A program made the translations under genes and the position numbers. Shown here in pieces: positions 40,732 to 50,122 of a DNA stretch of 64,000 nt; the first letter of the stretch is position 1; each line of letters opens with the position of its first letter. A model generated the notes under the pieces. The model was not told the origin of the DNA, made no database searches, and was given only the letters and a program-made list of their open reading frames with translations. Source of the stretch: Lewinellaceae bacterium (GTDB taxonomy: Bacteria; Bacteroidota; Bacteroidia; Chitinophagales; Saprospiraceae); assembly GCA_020636435.1 (NCBI GenBank), contig JACJXX010000002.1, forward strand, positions 372,001-436,000, given 5' to 3'.

Positions 40732-42627
40732 ATGAAAACCTTATTGAAATTTTTCAGCGGCCTGTCATTGGCCACTTTCCTGCTTCTGCCTGCCTCCTGC
40801 AATAAAGAGGATGCGCCGCAACCGAACCCCGGTGCGGACACTTTTGAGGGCGTCGTTGCGCAGGGCCGTGATTTTGACTCCTTTCCCGAAAGCCGGACTG
40901 TAGATACCCTGGCATCGGGCGAGCTCTTCGAGGAGGACGTGGAGGCAGAGGACAACGGCAATACGATCACCCAAAGGTGGATCTGCACCACCAGGACCCT
41001 GAGCGTGCTGGACGGCAGCGGCCAGTTTCCTCTGTTCAACACCAATGCAGACGTGATCTATCCCGGCAATCTGCTGCAGGGGAAAACCCTGAACAACGCC
41101 ACACCTTCCCCCATCGTCGTGAAGCGGGCCGGGGGCACGATTTCCTACAGCCTGAATAATGGGAACCTTGAATCTGCCTTTCGGGTGGATTCTGTTGCAA
41201 AAGGCAGCATTCAAACTGCGATGAACAGTATCATTAACGGCGCCGGCAGCGTCGTTCCCGCTAATTTTAACCTGGAGATCGTCGAAGTGCACTCCAAATC
41301 CCAACTGGCCCTGGAAATGGGCCTGAACGTCAGCACATTCAACATTAAAGTGGGCGCCAACCTGGATTTCAGCACGGACAGGGCCTACAACCGCTTCCTG
41401 GTAAAGCTCAACCAGGAATACTACACCATGTCCTTCGATCTTCCCACCAGCCTGGCGGAGATCTTCCACCCGAGCGTGAGGCCGGAGCAACTGGCCGTCT
41501 ACATTCAACCAGATAATCCCGCTGCGTTTATTTCTTCGGTCACTTACGGGCGAATATTCTACCTGCTGGTCGAGTCCACCTCCTCAAGCCAGGAAATGCG
41601 GGCCAAATTGAATGCCTCCTATAGCGGCTTCAGCAACAGCGTCTCCGGAAATGTCAATGTCGAATCCTTCAATTCGTTGAGCAACGTAAGGTTAAGGGCG
41701 ATCGCTTACGGAGGGGATGCTTCCGGAAGTTTCACTTTGGTGGGAGAACGGTCCATACAGGATATCGCCGAAAAACTGGAAGAAAGCACCAATATCAAAG
41801 CAGGCCTCCCGCTATCCTATCAGGTGCGAAGTGTGGAACGGCCCGACCAGGTCGTCGGCACCCGGATCGCTACGGAGTACGACGTCACTACCTGCGAACT
41901 GAAAGGCGTTCTGCCTCCACTGGGATATCGCCCGTTGGTGGACCTTTTCGACGACGGTTTCGGCGCCATGATCCATATCGCCAACAGCAATGTGGTTTTT
42001 TATAATAAAGCCGGCACGCAGTATGCCTGGTACAATGGAAATAGTGGGCAGGTACTGGGCACTTTTGCTATCGATGATCCCAACGGGCCGCTCGGGGCCT
42101 CAGCTTTCAGCAGCATTGGCGCGGGAGTGCGTTATACCGACAACAGCATCTACCTATTTGAAAGGGATGGGCTGAAATGTGAGATCTTTAGGTATGATGA
42201 GGGCCCGGTGACCGGCAATTCCTTACCGATGGGCCCCATCGGCAGCTTCGATCAGTCAGAAGGAAGCAACCGCGTTTATCTGATCAACGAGATCTTCGGA
42301 GACAGCGGCAATTTCCAGTTTGCCAACCGGAGTTTCAGCGCGGCGACGCGGATCGGCGCAACGAAAATGCAGTACTATGCCAATCCCGGAGATGAATATG
42401 CGGTGTACGACAGAAGCGGGAACGGCTCATGGGGAAACCCCGTGCCGGGCAATACTCCCCTGCTCGGCAATACCCCATCGCCTTTTGCAAAAATAGGAGC
42501 GGCCAGCTTCATCTCTTTTGGCGGCAGCAGCGGCAGGTGGCTGTATATCAATGAAGCGGGCGACCAGCTTCTGGAATGGTATTCCGTTCCGGCGCCCAAA
42601 ATAGAGGGGCCCTGGGTGGTCAACTGA
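40732..42627 (+). CDS. Cholesterol-dependent-cytolysin-like lipoprotein with a four-repeat propeller-like C-terminus
   Basis: The product has 631 residues from the ATG at 40732, which gives a lipoprotein signal ending in LLPASC (Cys23); a longer frame from 40684 is not plausible. Residues about 50-393 match domains 1-3 of thiol-activated (cholesterol-dependent) cytolysins: VIYPGNLLQG, EVHSKSQLALEMGLNVS, NQEYYTMSFDLPTSLAEIF, PAAFISSVTYGRIFYLLVES. The undecapeptide and Ig-like domain 4 of classical CDCs are absent. Instead residues about 397-631 hold four similar segments (near 405, 459, 541 and 588), each with an FGA/IGA start, a beta hairpin and an aromatic end such as LLEWYS, suggesting a four-bladed propeller-like module. 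It is predicted to form pores or bind targets from a lipid-anchored position. CDC-like proteins are known in Bacteroidota; this tail arrangement is not one I recognise. Confidence 0.82.
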   Translation: MKTLLKFFSGLSLATFLLLPASCNKEDAPQPNPGADTFEGVVAQGRDFDSFPESRTVDTLASGELFEEDVEAEDNGNTITQRWICTTRTLSVLDGSGQFPLFNTNADVIYPGNLLQGKTLNNATPSPIVVKRAGGTISYSLNNGNLESAFRVDSVAKGSIQTAMNSIINGAGSVVPANFNLEIVEVHSKSQLALEMGLNVSTFNIKVGANLDFSTDRAYNRFLVKLNQEYYTMSFDLPTSLAEIFHPSVRPEQLAVYIQPDNPAAFISSVTYGRIFYLLVESTSSSQEMRAKLNASYSGFSNSVSGNVNVESFNSLSNVRLRAIAYGGDASGSFTLVGERSIQDIAEKLEESTNIKAGLPLSYQVRSVERPDQVVGTRIATEYDVTTCELKGVLPPLGYRPLVDLFDDGFGAMIHIANSNVVFYNKAGTQYAWYNGNSGQVLGTFAIDDPNGPLGASAFSSIGAGVRYTDNSIYLFERDGLKCEIFRYDEGPVTGNSLPMGPIGSFDQSEGSNRVYLINEIFGDSGNFQFANRSFSAATRIGATKMQYYANPGDEYAVYDRSGNGSWGNPVPGNTPLLGNTPSPFAKIGAASFISFGGSSGRWLYINEAGDQLLEWYSVPAPKIEGPWVVN

Positions 42628-43133
<506 letters not shown>

Positions 43134-43178
43134 ATGGATTAGCCCGGAAAATTCCGTGAATTTTCCGGGCTAATCCAT
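43134..43178 (-). terminator. Perfect 21-bp hairpin after a gene remnant
   Basis: ATGGATTAGCCCGGAAAATTC (21 bp) and its perfect complement flank a 3-nt loop CGT. The hairpin begins 1 bp after the stop codon of the frame at 43180-43497. It lacks a T-run on either strand, so termination is possible but not certain. Confidence 0.6.
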
Positions 43179-43179
43179 C

Positions 43180-43497
43180 CTAATTCTTCAACCCGTACCG
43201 CTCTAACAGCGCCCGGAAGCGCGGCGCCTGTACGAACTGTATGAGATGGTTGGGCCGGCCGAACATCTCCCTCAGGTGGTAGGTGATGGACCGCAGCGAC
43301 ACCCCGATGCCCATGACCGCAACGTTCAGGTCGGGTTGTTCTTGAGGCGAAACCATTGGGTGATCTTGGGTAACATGGCCAAAGGAATTGTGTTGGTTCG
43401 CTACCATTCTAAGGTTGGACAGCCCCGTACACCGTACACAGCCCAGGATTGCCATTGGCCCGTACATCGCCGAATCGAGTTCGGGGCAGGCGTACAC
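43180..43497 (-). pseudogene. Truncated reading frame disrupted by a small inverted-repeat element
   Basis: This 105-residue frame has a tail (HLREMFGRPNHLIQFVQAPR, then FRALLERYGLKN) that looks like the end of a larger signalling or TPR protein, where DPRF-x-x-LL-x-x-x-GL endings are common. The N-terminal third is translated from the 129-bp element at 43408-43536 and from a CGTACACC repeat, so the original 5' part has been lost. It is most likely a gene remnant. Confidence 0.4.
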
Positions 43498-43536
43498 GCC
43501 CCCGGAATACCCCGGAACTTTCTGTCCAACCTTAGA
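43408..43536. mobile_element. 129-bp MITE-like element with 15-bp terminal inverted repeats
   Basis: TCTAAGGTTGGACAG at 43408-43422 is exactly mirrored by CTGTCCAACCTTAGA at 43522-43536. The interior holds a CGTACACCGTACAC repeat and no reading frame of its own. No clear target duplication was seen at the borders. The element forms the broken upstream end of the gene remnant at 43180-43497, consistent with insertion followed by deletion. Confidence 0.6.
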
Positions 43537-43725
43537 GGGATAGCCTGTTGGTTGTGCAAATTAGTGATTTTCTGCATTTTGCCCTATAGTTGGATGCGTT
43601 GGCTATTATACTATGGGCCGATACCCTCTTAGCCAGATCCGATCCTGTAAAAATCCGGCCACTTCTCTTTTGCCCATGCTATTGTTAGCGCAGCCATACT
43701 ATCTTACCGCCGTAAAAACTACTTG

Positions 43726-43781
43726 GGGATGATAAAAGAATAACTTGGAAAGAAATGACGCCGTTATTCTTTTATCATCCC
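43726..43781. repeat. Perfect 19-bp inverted repeat just upstream of a promoter
   Basis: GGGATGATAAAAGAATAAC (43726-43744) and its exact complement (43763-43781) flank an 18-nt spacer. The right arm ends 1 bp before the -7 box TATCTTTG and covers the expected -33 region of the Reg_prop sensor gene. It could be a regulator binding site or a terminator insulating the gene. Confidence 0.85.
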
Positions 43782-43782
43782 T

Positions 43783-43790
43783 TATCTTTG
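43783..43790 (+). promoter_or_regulatory. -7 box of the Reg_prop hybrid sensor gene
   Basis: TATCTTTG matches the -7 consensus exactly and lies 50 bp before the start codon at 43840. No TTTG is found at the -33 distance. The inverted repeat 43763-43781 occupies that position, which suggests an activator-dependent promoter. Confidence 0.6.
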
Positions 43791-43839
43791 GGTAACCATT
43801 CCACGCTCAGTAAATAAACAGGAAACGCCCTGAACAGCA

Positions 43840-46800
43840 ATGAGCTTTATTTCTTGCAAATTCCTTCGCCTGCTTCGTTCTCTGGCCATTTCACCGATAG
43901 CCTGCTTCACCTTAGAACACAGCACATGGCGCCCCCACCTCTCCCGGGCGCTAACCTTTTGTATGGGTTTGCTCCTTTTTACCCCGGCGCCCCTCTCCGG
44001 GCAAAAACATGCCGCTCCCGGGCAGGCCACCGGAGCAGGCCGGAAATATTCCGTAGAACAGCTCACCATTGAGCAGGGCCTGTCGGATAACAACGTCAAT
44101 GCCTGCCTTCAGGACCGGACGGGGTACCTCTGGTTTGGCACCCACGACGGCCTGAACCGCTACGACGGCTACTCCTTCACCGTTTACAAACACAGTCCGG
44201 GCGACTCTTCCAGCATAAGCAACAACAAGATCAACGCGCTGCTGGAAGACGAGGAGGGCTTCCTCTGGATCGCCACCGACGGGGGGCTCAACTGCTTTGA
44301 CCCCCGGACGGAAACTTTCCGGAGTTTCCAACATGATCCTGAGGATGAGAAAAGCATCAGCCACAACCAGGTAAAAACCCTTCTGATAGATGAATCCGGG
44401 CTACTGTGGCTGGGCACCTTCAACGGATTGAACCGGTTCGACAAGTCCAGCCAAACCTTTTCCCGCTTCTGGCACCAGGCTACCCACCACCTGCCCTGGG
44501 AAAAGGAACCTACTCATATCGTGACGGCCATCGGCTCATCAGCCGACGGCCGGCTACTGGTTGGGTACGCAGGAATGGGCCTGATGCTTTTTGACCAGAA
44601 AGCGGGAACCTTCCGGCAAATCCTGGTGGAGGAAAGGGCCGACAAAGGCATGGGCCTGAATATCTACCGGATCGCCCCTCCTCAGGACGGCAAAAACTGG
44701 GTCGTGGCAGCTGACAAGCTTTATCAGTACACAGAGGATGGCCATCTGGCCCTGGCCGGCACGAGCTCGGCGGCTTTGGCCGGCATCGGGCTCAATGGTT
44801 TCAGGCGCACCCTTTCCGGCCACTATTTGGCATCGAGCTGGCAGGGGTTATACGTCCTGGATGCCAATTTTCAGCAAACCAGCTTTTTTCTCCCGGAAGG
44901 GCTCGCTCCTTTTACCCCAGCCCACAATTGGGCACTGGGGCCTATAGAAGACCAGGCAGGTGATATTTGGTTCGGCACAGGTGGGGCCGGGGTTTTCCAT
45001 ATCGTAAAAACAGGCAACCATTTCACCAACTTCCAATACCAGGCCGGGCAGAAAAACGGAGTGCCCCATTCCTACATCAACACCCTGCTGGAAGTCGGGG
45101 ACGATGAAGTCTGGATCGGGGCAAGAAGGCATGGGTTGAAGGTTTTCAACCCCAAAACCTACCGTTTTCGTCCCGTGCCCTCCACGCTTACTTCTCCCAA
45201 CGGATTGAACACCAATGAGATATCCGCCCTGTTCCGGGACAGCAAGGGCAATATCTGGATCGGCACCTGGGGCGGAGGGCTCAACCTTTACCGGCCAAAA
45301 ACGCAAACCGTTCAATACTTTTTGAACGACAGGAAGGACTCCACCAGCCTGTCCGATGACTTTGTTACCGATATTCTGGAAACCGCCGAACACGAGATCT
45401 GGGTAAGCACCACCCTAGGTGTTTCGGTTTTAAAAGATCAGGAAGCGATCGAAAAAGGCCGCTTCAAAAGCTACTGGCACTCTCCCAAAAAGCGGGGCGC
45501 CCTGAACCACAACCGGGCCACCTGCCTGCTGCAGGCTGAAAACGGCAACATCTGGGTGGGCACGTTAGACGGGCTTCACCGCTTTGATCCCGAAACGGAC
45601 GCCTTCATTTTGTATCAACAAGGCCGGAAGTCCCCAAATTCACTCGCCAATAATACCATAAACGCCCTCTTTGAAGACAGCCGGGGGCAACTATGGATCG
45701 GCACGGCCGGGGGGCTGGAAAAATTCGACCCCGCCACCCATTCCTTTGAACACTATCTGGAATCGGAAGGCCTGGCCGATGGCTACATCATCGGTATCCA
45801 GGAAGATAAACAAGGCTTCCTCTGGCTGGCCACGAAAAACGGCATTTCCCGGTTTTGCCCGGAAACCGGGAAATTTAAAAACTATGACTCCAGGGACGGG
45901 CTCTTAAACCATGGCTTCAACCCCAATGCCTTCATCAGCAGCAAAAGCAAGGCTGCCTTCTACGCCGGCGGCAAAAACGGGCTGAGCCTGTTCTATCCGG
46001 ACAGCATCCGGGAGAACCCTTTTATTCCTGCGGTTATTATCTCCTCTTTAAAAAAATACAATACACAAGGAGGCAAAACCCTGGAGACGGGGGTGAAAGG
46101 CATAACCCACCGGGATGAGGTACACCTTTCCTATCAGGACAACATTATCATTTTCGAACTGACGGCGCTCAATTTTCGCAATTCCCAAAAAAACCAATAC
46201 GCCTACCAATTGTATGGCTTCAACGACGACTGGATCAACCTGGGAACCAAACGGGAGATCACCTTTACCAACCTCGATCCCGGCCAATACACTTTAAATG
46301 TAAAAGGCAGCAACAACGACGATAGATGGAATCAAGCAACTACTTCTTTAACCATTGTCGTCCACCCGCCAAGGTGGGCCACCTGGTGGGCTTACCTGCT
46401 TTACGCTGTAGTGCTGGGCGGCATCCTGTATGCTGCCCGAAGATCCGAACTCCACCGCCAGGCGTTGAAAACCAACCTGGCCCTGGAAAAAGTGGAAGCC
46501 GATAAACTCAAAGAGCTGGACCACTTTAAAAGCCGCCTCTACACCAACCTCACCCATGAGTTCCGCACGCCGCTGACCGTTATCCTGGGTATGGCGGAGC
46601 AGATCAAAAAGGCGCCCCAAAAGCATCTGGACGAGGGGGTTGAACTCATCCGGAATAATGGTAAGAACCTGCTGCAGTTGATCAACCAACTGCTCGACCT
46701 ATCTAAACTGGAAAGTGGCGCCTTTCAACTCCAGCTCCGGCAAGGAGATGTGGTGCCCTATCTCCGCTATCTGGCGGAGTCCTTTCAAACCTATGCGAAC

Positions 46801-48081
46801 AGCCGAAACTTGTCCCTCCGCTTCCACACACCGCTGGAGTCGCTGGTGATGGACTACGACCCGGAGCAGCTCAAGCAGGTGGTGACGAACCTGATTTCCA
46901 ATGCCGTAAAATTCACGCCTTCCGGCGGGGAGGTGACGGTTCGGGCCAAAGAAGAAGACAAGCAGTTGTTGCTGGAGGTATCCGATACCGGGGTGGGGAT
47001 TGATCAGGAAAAACTGCCCTACATATTCAATCGCTTTTATCAGGTGGACAGCTCTACGACCCGGCGGGGGGAAGGTACGGGTATCGGATTGGCCCATACG
47101 CAAGAGCTGGTGCAATTGATGGGCGGAACGATAGCAGTGGAAAGCGAGCTGGGTGCAGGTACCCGGTTTACGGTGGCCCTGCCCGTAAATAATCAGGCCG
47201 ATTTGATACAGGACGGCGCCATTCCAGCTTACGAAGGCCAGCAGGCCGGCCAGGACATGGCAGCCAATTTGGCCCCGGCATCCGCCAGATCCACAACCAT
47301 GGGGCTGGATAACCCGGCATCAACAACCGGTGAACGCCCTCTGTTGCTTATCATTGAAGACAATCCCGATGTCGTCACCTACCTCAAGAGCTGCCTGAGC
47401 GATATTTACCAGCTGGATGTGGCTTACAACGGCCTCATTGGCATCGAAAAGGCCATCGAAAACATCCCGGACCTCATCATCAGCGATGTGATGATGCCCG
47501 AGAAAAATGGCTACGAGGTGTGCGATACGCTGAAAAACGACGAGCGCACCAGCCACATCCCCATCATCCTGCTGACCGCTAAGGCCGATGCTGCTTCGAA
47601 GATCGCGGGGCTGCGCCGTGGGGCAGACGCCTACCTGTCCAAGCCTTTTGACCGCGAAGAGCTGCTCGTCCGCCTGGCCAAACTGGTGGAACGGCAGCGG
47701 CGCATGGTGGCCTATTTTTCCGCCAGGTCGCCGATTCCGGAGGTCAAAAAAGAAGACGTCCAGGTGGAAGATGAGTTCATCCAAAAGGTGCAGCACCTTA
47801 TTGAGCAACACTACAAAGACGAAGATTTCGGCCTGCCCCAGCTTTGCCAGAAGATCCGCATGAGCCGCTCACAGCTCTACCGTAAATGGAAGGCCCTTAC
47901 CGGCGCCTCCCCCTCCGATTTCATCCGTTCCTACCGGTTGAATAAAGCCAGAGGCTTGCTGGAAACTTCCGGCCTGAACGTTTCCGAAGTGGCCTGGGAG
48001 GTGGGCTACAAAGACATCGCCCATTTTTCTAAGTCTTATCAGGAGGCCTTTGGCTTTCCGCCCAGCGCAACCAGCAATTAA
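43840..48081 (+). CDS. Hybrid two-component sensor-regulator: Reg_prop propellers, Y_Y_Y, HisKA, HATPase, REC, AraC HTH
   Basis: This 1413-residue one-protein signalling system is of the Bacteroidota HTCS type. About a dozen Reg_prop repeats (e.g. DRTGYLWFGTHDGLNRYDG, DSKGNIWIGTWGGGLNLY) form a double beta propeller in the periplasm (about 70-760). A Y_Y_Y domain follows (about 770-850, NLDPGQYTLNVKGSNND), then a transmembrane helix (about 855-870), HisKA with His906 (YTNLTHEFRTPLTVILG), HATPase_c (LISNAVKFTPSGG), a receiver with Asp1216 (LIISDVMMPEKNG) and an AraC HTH (about 1320-1413). HTCS sensors of this type usually detect glycan fragments and activate polysaccharide loci, but no susC/susD or glycoside hydrolase gene is in the window. 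Translation may instead begin at Met42, closer to the hydrophobic export segment. Confidence 0.93.
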   Translation: MSFISCKFLRLLRSLAISPIACFTLEHSTWRPHLSRALTFCMGLLLFTPAPLSGQKHAAPGQATGAGRKYSVEQLTIEQGLSDNNVNACLQDRTGYLWFGTHDGLNRYDGYSFTVYKHSPGDSSSISNNKINALLEDEEGFLWIATDGGLNCFDPRTETFRSFQHDPEDEKSISHNQVKTLLIDESGLLWLGTFNGLNRFDKSSQTFSRFWHQATHHLPWEKEPTHIVTAIGSSADGRLLVGYAGMGLMLFDQKAGTFRQILVEERADKGMGLNIYRIAPPQDGKNWVVAADKLYQYTEDGHLALAGTSSAALAGIGLNGFRRTLSGHYLASSWQGLYVLDANFQQTSFFLPEGLAPFTPAHNWALGPIEDQAGDIWFGTGGAGVFHIVKTGNHFTNFQYQAGQKNGVPHSYINTLLEVGDDEVWIGARRHGLKVFNPKTYRFRPVPSTLTSPNGLNTNEISALFRDSKGNIWIGTWGGGLNLYRPKTQTVQYFLNDRKDSTSLSDDFVTDILETAEHEIWVSTTLGVSVLKDQEAIEKGRFKSYWHSPKKRGALNHNRATCLLQAENGNIWVGTLDGLHRFDPETDAFILYQQGRKSPNSLANNTINALFEDSRGQLWIGTAGGLEKFDPATHSFEHYLESEGLADGYIIGIQEDKQGFLWLATKNGISRFCPETGKFKNYDSRDGLLNHGFNPNAFISSKSKAAFYAGGKNGLSLFYPDSIRENPFIPAVIISSLKKYNTQGGKTLETGVKGITHRDEVHLSYQDNIIIFELTALNFRNSQKNQYAYQLYGFNDDWINLGTKREITFTNLDPGQYTLNVKGSNNDDRWNQATTSLTIVVHPPRWATWWAYLLYAVVLGGILYAARRSELHRQALKTNLALEKVEADKLKELDHFKSRLYTNLTHEFRTPLTVILGMAEQIKKAPQKHLDEGVELIRNNGKNLLQLINQLLDLSKLESGAFQLQLRQGDVVPYLRYLAESFQTYANSRNLSLRFHTPLESLVMDYDPEQLKQVVTNLISNAVKFTPSGGEVTVRAKEEDKQLLLEVSDTGVGIDQEKLPYIFNRFYQVDSSTTRRGEGTGIGLAHTQELVQLMGGTIAVESELGAGTRFTVALPVNNQADLIQDGAIPAYEGQQAGQDMAANLAPASARSTTMGLDNPASTTGERPLLLIIEDNPDVVTYLKSCLSDIYQLDVAYNGLIGIEKAIENIPDLIISDVMMPEKNGYEVCDTLKNDERTSHIPIILLTAKADAASKIAGLRRGADAYLSKPFDREELLVRLAKLVERQRRMVAYFSARSPIPEVKKEDVQVEDEFIQKVQHLIEQHYKDEDFGLPQLCQKIRMSRSQLYRKWKALTGASPSDFIRSYRLNKARGLLETSGLNVSEVAWEVGYKDIAHFSKSYQEAFGFPPSATSN

Positions 48082-48442
48082 TTGTCTATCAAACACTTAG
48101 ATAGCTGACACAACCAACCCATGCAACGGATTGACAAACATTTAATGGGCCGATGCAACGGATTGACAAACCTCCGCACCCATTCGACAAACCCATTTAG
48201 GCCGGCCGGCCCCATCTTTGTAGCATCAGTTTTTTACTTCATGAACATTTAAGCGTACGGCATCAGCCTTTCCTCCCCATTGGAAAACACCTCCACTGGT
48301 ATAGGCTAACCTATGCCTTCATCAAAAAGAAAAAGACAAAAACACACACTGGTTATGAAAAACACCTTGCATCCACTCCAGCAATCCCCTATTGGCAGGC
48401 GCCTGCTCCTGGTTACGGAAGACATTATGGATGGATAAAGAA
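48082..48442. other. 361-bp convergent intergenic region with a 19-bp direct repeat
   Basis: ATGCAACGGATTGACAAAC occurs perfectly at 48121-48139 and again at 48153-48171, and a third partial copy (CGACAAACC) lies at about 48183. No gene was recognised. A minus-strand frame of 94 codons overlapping the next gene has no coding character. The copies could be regulator half-sites or repeat debris. Confidence 0.7.
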
Positions 48443-49918
48443 TCAGGACAGTTCCGCCAGCTTTTCCAGCAGCCAGGGCCTGGCCACAACCGCGCCCTCT
48501 CGCTCTAGTTTTTTCCGCAATTTCGCCAGCTTGCCGCCTGTCCATTGGCCCGTTACCTTCAGCCGGGCCAGCTTGCGGATAAAAGAGCACAGGGCCAGGT
48601 AACCCCGGGCCCGGCTTTCTGTTATTTTCTCATTGCGGCGCAGAAACTTCCCGAAAGCTTTGGATTCATAAACCGCCAACTCGTAGTAGGTCTCATCCTG
48701 CAGGAAAAGCTCAAAGTAGTTGCGCAAAGACAGCGACTTCACGCGCAGTTGGTACTGCAGGCCCGAGCTTTCCACCTGCTGAAGCAAGGCGTTGGAGGCG
48801 GAGAACTCGCCTTTGGCAAAATACCAGTAGGCGGTGCCCAGGCTCACCGCATCCACCTGCTGGGCGGCGGGTAATGCGGGCGCATACCGGGCGATGAAGC
48901 TTTCGATCCAGTCCAGTTCTCCCAGGACAGAGACCGTTACGATGATGTTGAGGAAGGTCATGTCAGAAAGCTGGCCTTCGTCGAAGAACAAGCCCTTTTC
49001 CAGCCCCAGCTGGTAGAGCCGGAATTGCCGGCCCAGGTATTCCTGTTTGCCTTTATTGTATAATTGAATGCTTGTATTGACCAGGTAGCGGAGCAGGGAG
49101 GCCTGATCGGTAGGGCGAAGCAAATGCAGGTGGTGATAAGCAATGTCCTCCAGCCGCCGGTAGATGCTTTCGTTTTCCGGCTGCTCCATCAGCGCCAGTA
49201 TGTCCCGGTAGGCCTGAAATACCTTATCGCCCCCAAATACCGGATGCTGTTCCGCCAGTTGAATGCTCTCCCCTAACAAGGCAATTTCATATTCCTCCGG
49301 CAGGATGTTCTGCCGGTTGCGCAACTCGGCGCTGTACCTCATTTTCGACAAAATATAGAAAGCGTCCAGGTTTTGCATAATCGCTTCGAGCTGATCGGCG
49401 GAGAAGCCATAGCGGGCGGTTCGGGGGTGGAAGAAATGATCGTGCTGCTGCCGCCACCGCGCCAGGTAGTAGTGCTCATCGCGGTAGGGGCTTTGTTCCA
49501 GTTCTTCGGCCAGGCCTCGGTTTTGCTTCAGGAACAACTCGTACTGGTTGCGCTCCCCCAGCTCCGCCTGCAGCAGTTCCTGATGCGTGAGGCGCTCCCG
49601 CTTCAGGCGCTGGGCCACCAGGAATTCTTCCACCAGAGCGGACAGGCGGAACTGGAGTACCCGCAGGCGTTGGCCGTCGTAAGGCTTATCAGGAAATAAA
49701 TGCTTAAACGCTTTTTCCTTTGCAAGTTTGGGAGCATCGAAATCCGGGGCAAACTTCCTCAAGTAATCAAATAACGCCACAACCCATTCATTGGAATTGC
49801 AATAAGGCGACCGCACCCACTTGGCCAGCCAGCGCAGCTCCTCCGACTGTATGGTTTGCAACAAAGCGATCAGCTTGCTTCCCCGCATATTGGCAAGTTT
49901 TTTGAAACGGGTTTTCAA
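48443..49918 (-). CDS. All-helical repeat protein of unknown function
   Basis: The 491-residue protein is soluble and strongly helical, without signal peptide or membrane segment. The start may instead be the ATG at 49888 (MRGSKLIALLQT). Recurrent patterns such as LRYLVNTSIQLYNKGKQEYL and AYWYFAKGEFSASNALLQQV resemble degenerate tetratricopeptide-like helical pairs. The opening LLQTIQSEELRWLAKWVRSP with YCNSNEWVVALFDYLRKFAP is the kind seen in large Saprospiria-specific paralogue families. No catalytic residues are evident. A scaffolding role is plausible but unproved. Confidence 0.8.
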   Translation of the reverse strand: MKTRFKKLANMRGSKLIALLQTIQSEELRWLAKWVRSPYCNSNEWVVALFDYLRKFAPDFDAPKLAKEKAFKHLFPDKPYDGQRLRVLQFRLSALVEEFLVAQRLKRERLTHQELLQAELGERNQYELFLKQNRGLAEELEQSPYRDEHYYLARWRQQHDHFFHPRTARYGFSADQLEAIMQNLDAFYILSKMRYSAELRNRQNILPEEYEIALLGESIQLAEQHPVFGGDKVFQAYRDILALMEQPENESIYRRLEDIAYHHLHLLRPTDQASLLRYLVNTSIQLYNKGKQEYLGRQFRLYQLGLEKGLFFDEGQLSDMTFLNIIVTVSVLGELDWIESFIARYAPALPAAQQVDAVSLGTAYWYFAKGEFSASNALLQQVESSGLQYQLRVKSLSLRNYFELFLQDETYYELAVYESKAFGKFLRRNEKITESRARGYLALCSFIRKLARLKVTGQWTGGKLAKLRKKLEREGAVVARPWLLEKLAELS

Positions 49919-50122
49919 AGGTCAAACAACTGGAAACTGGCAAAACCTCTTTCTTTTCGCCAACCAGAAGGTATAAGTCGAGAATTCTAAAAAAAACAAA
50001 TATCCGTTTTTTGAAACAATTGACAGAATTTGTCTCCAAATAAAAAGGCTCACCTGCTTACCTTGGAGATGATAATTTCATACTCGCTCATTAGACTCCT
50101 CAAGCCCAGCTAAACGAACAAC

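Noticed and set aside
48306..48590. 94-codon minus-strand frame downstream of the Reg_prop sensor
   Set aside because: It overlaps the 3' end of the helical-repeat gene in another frame and has no coding signal.
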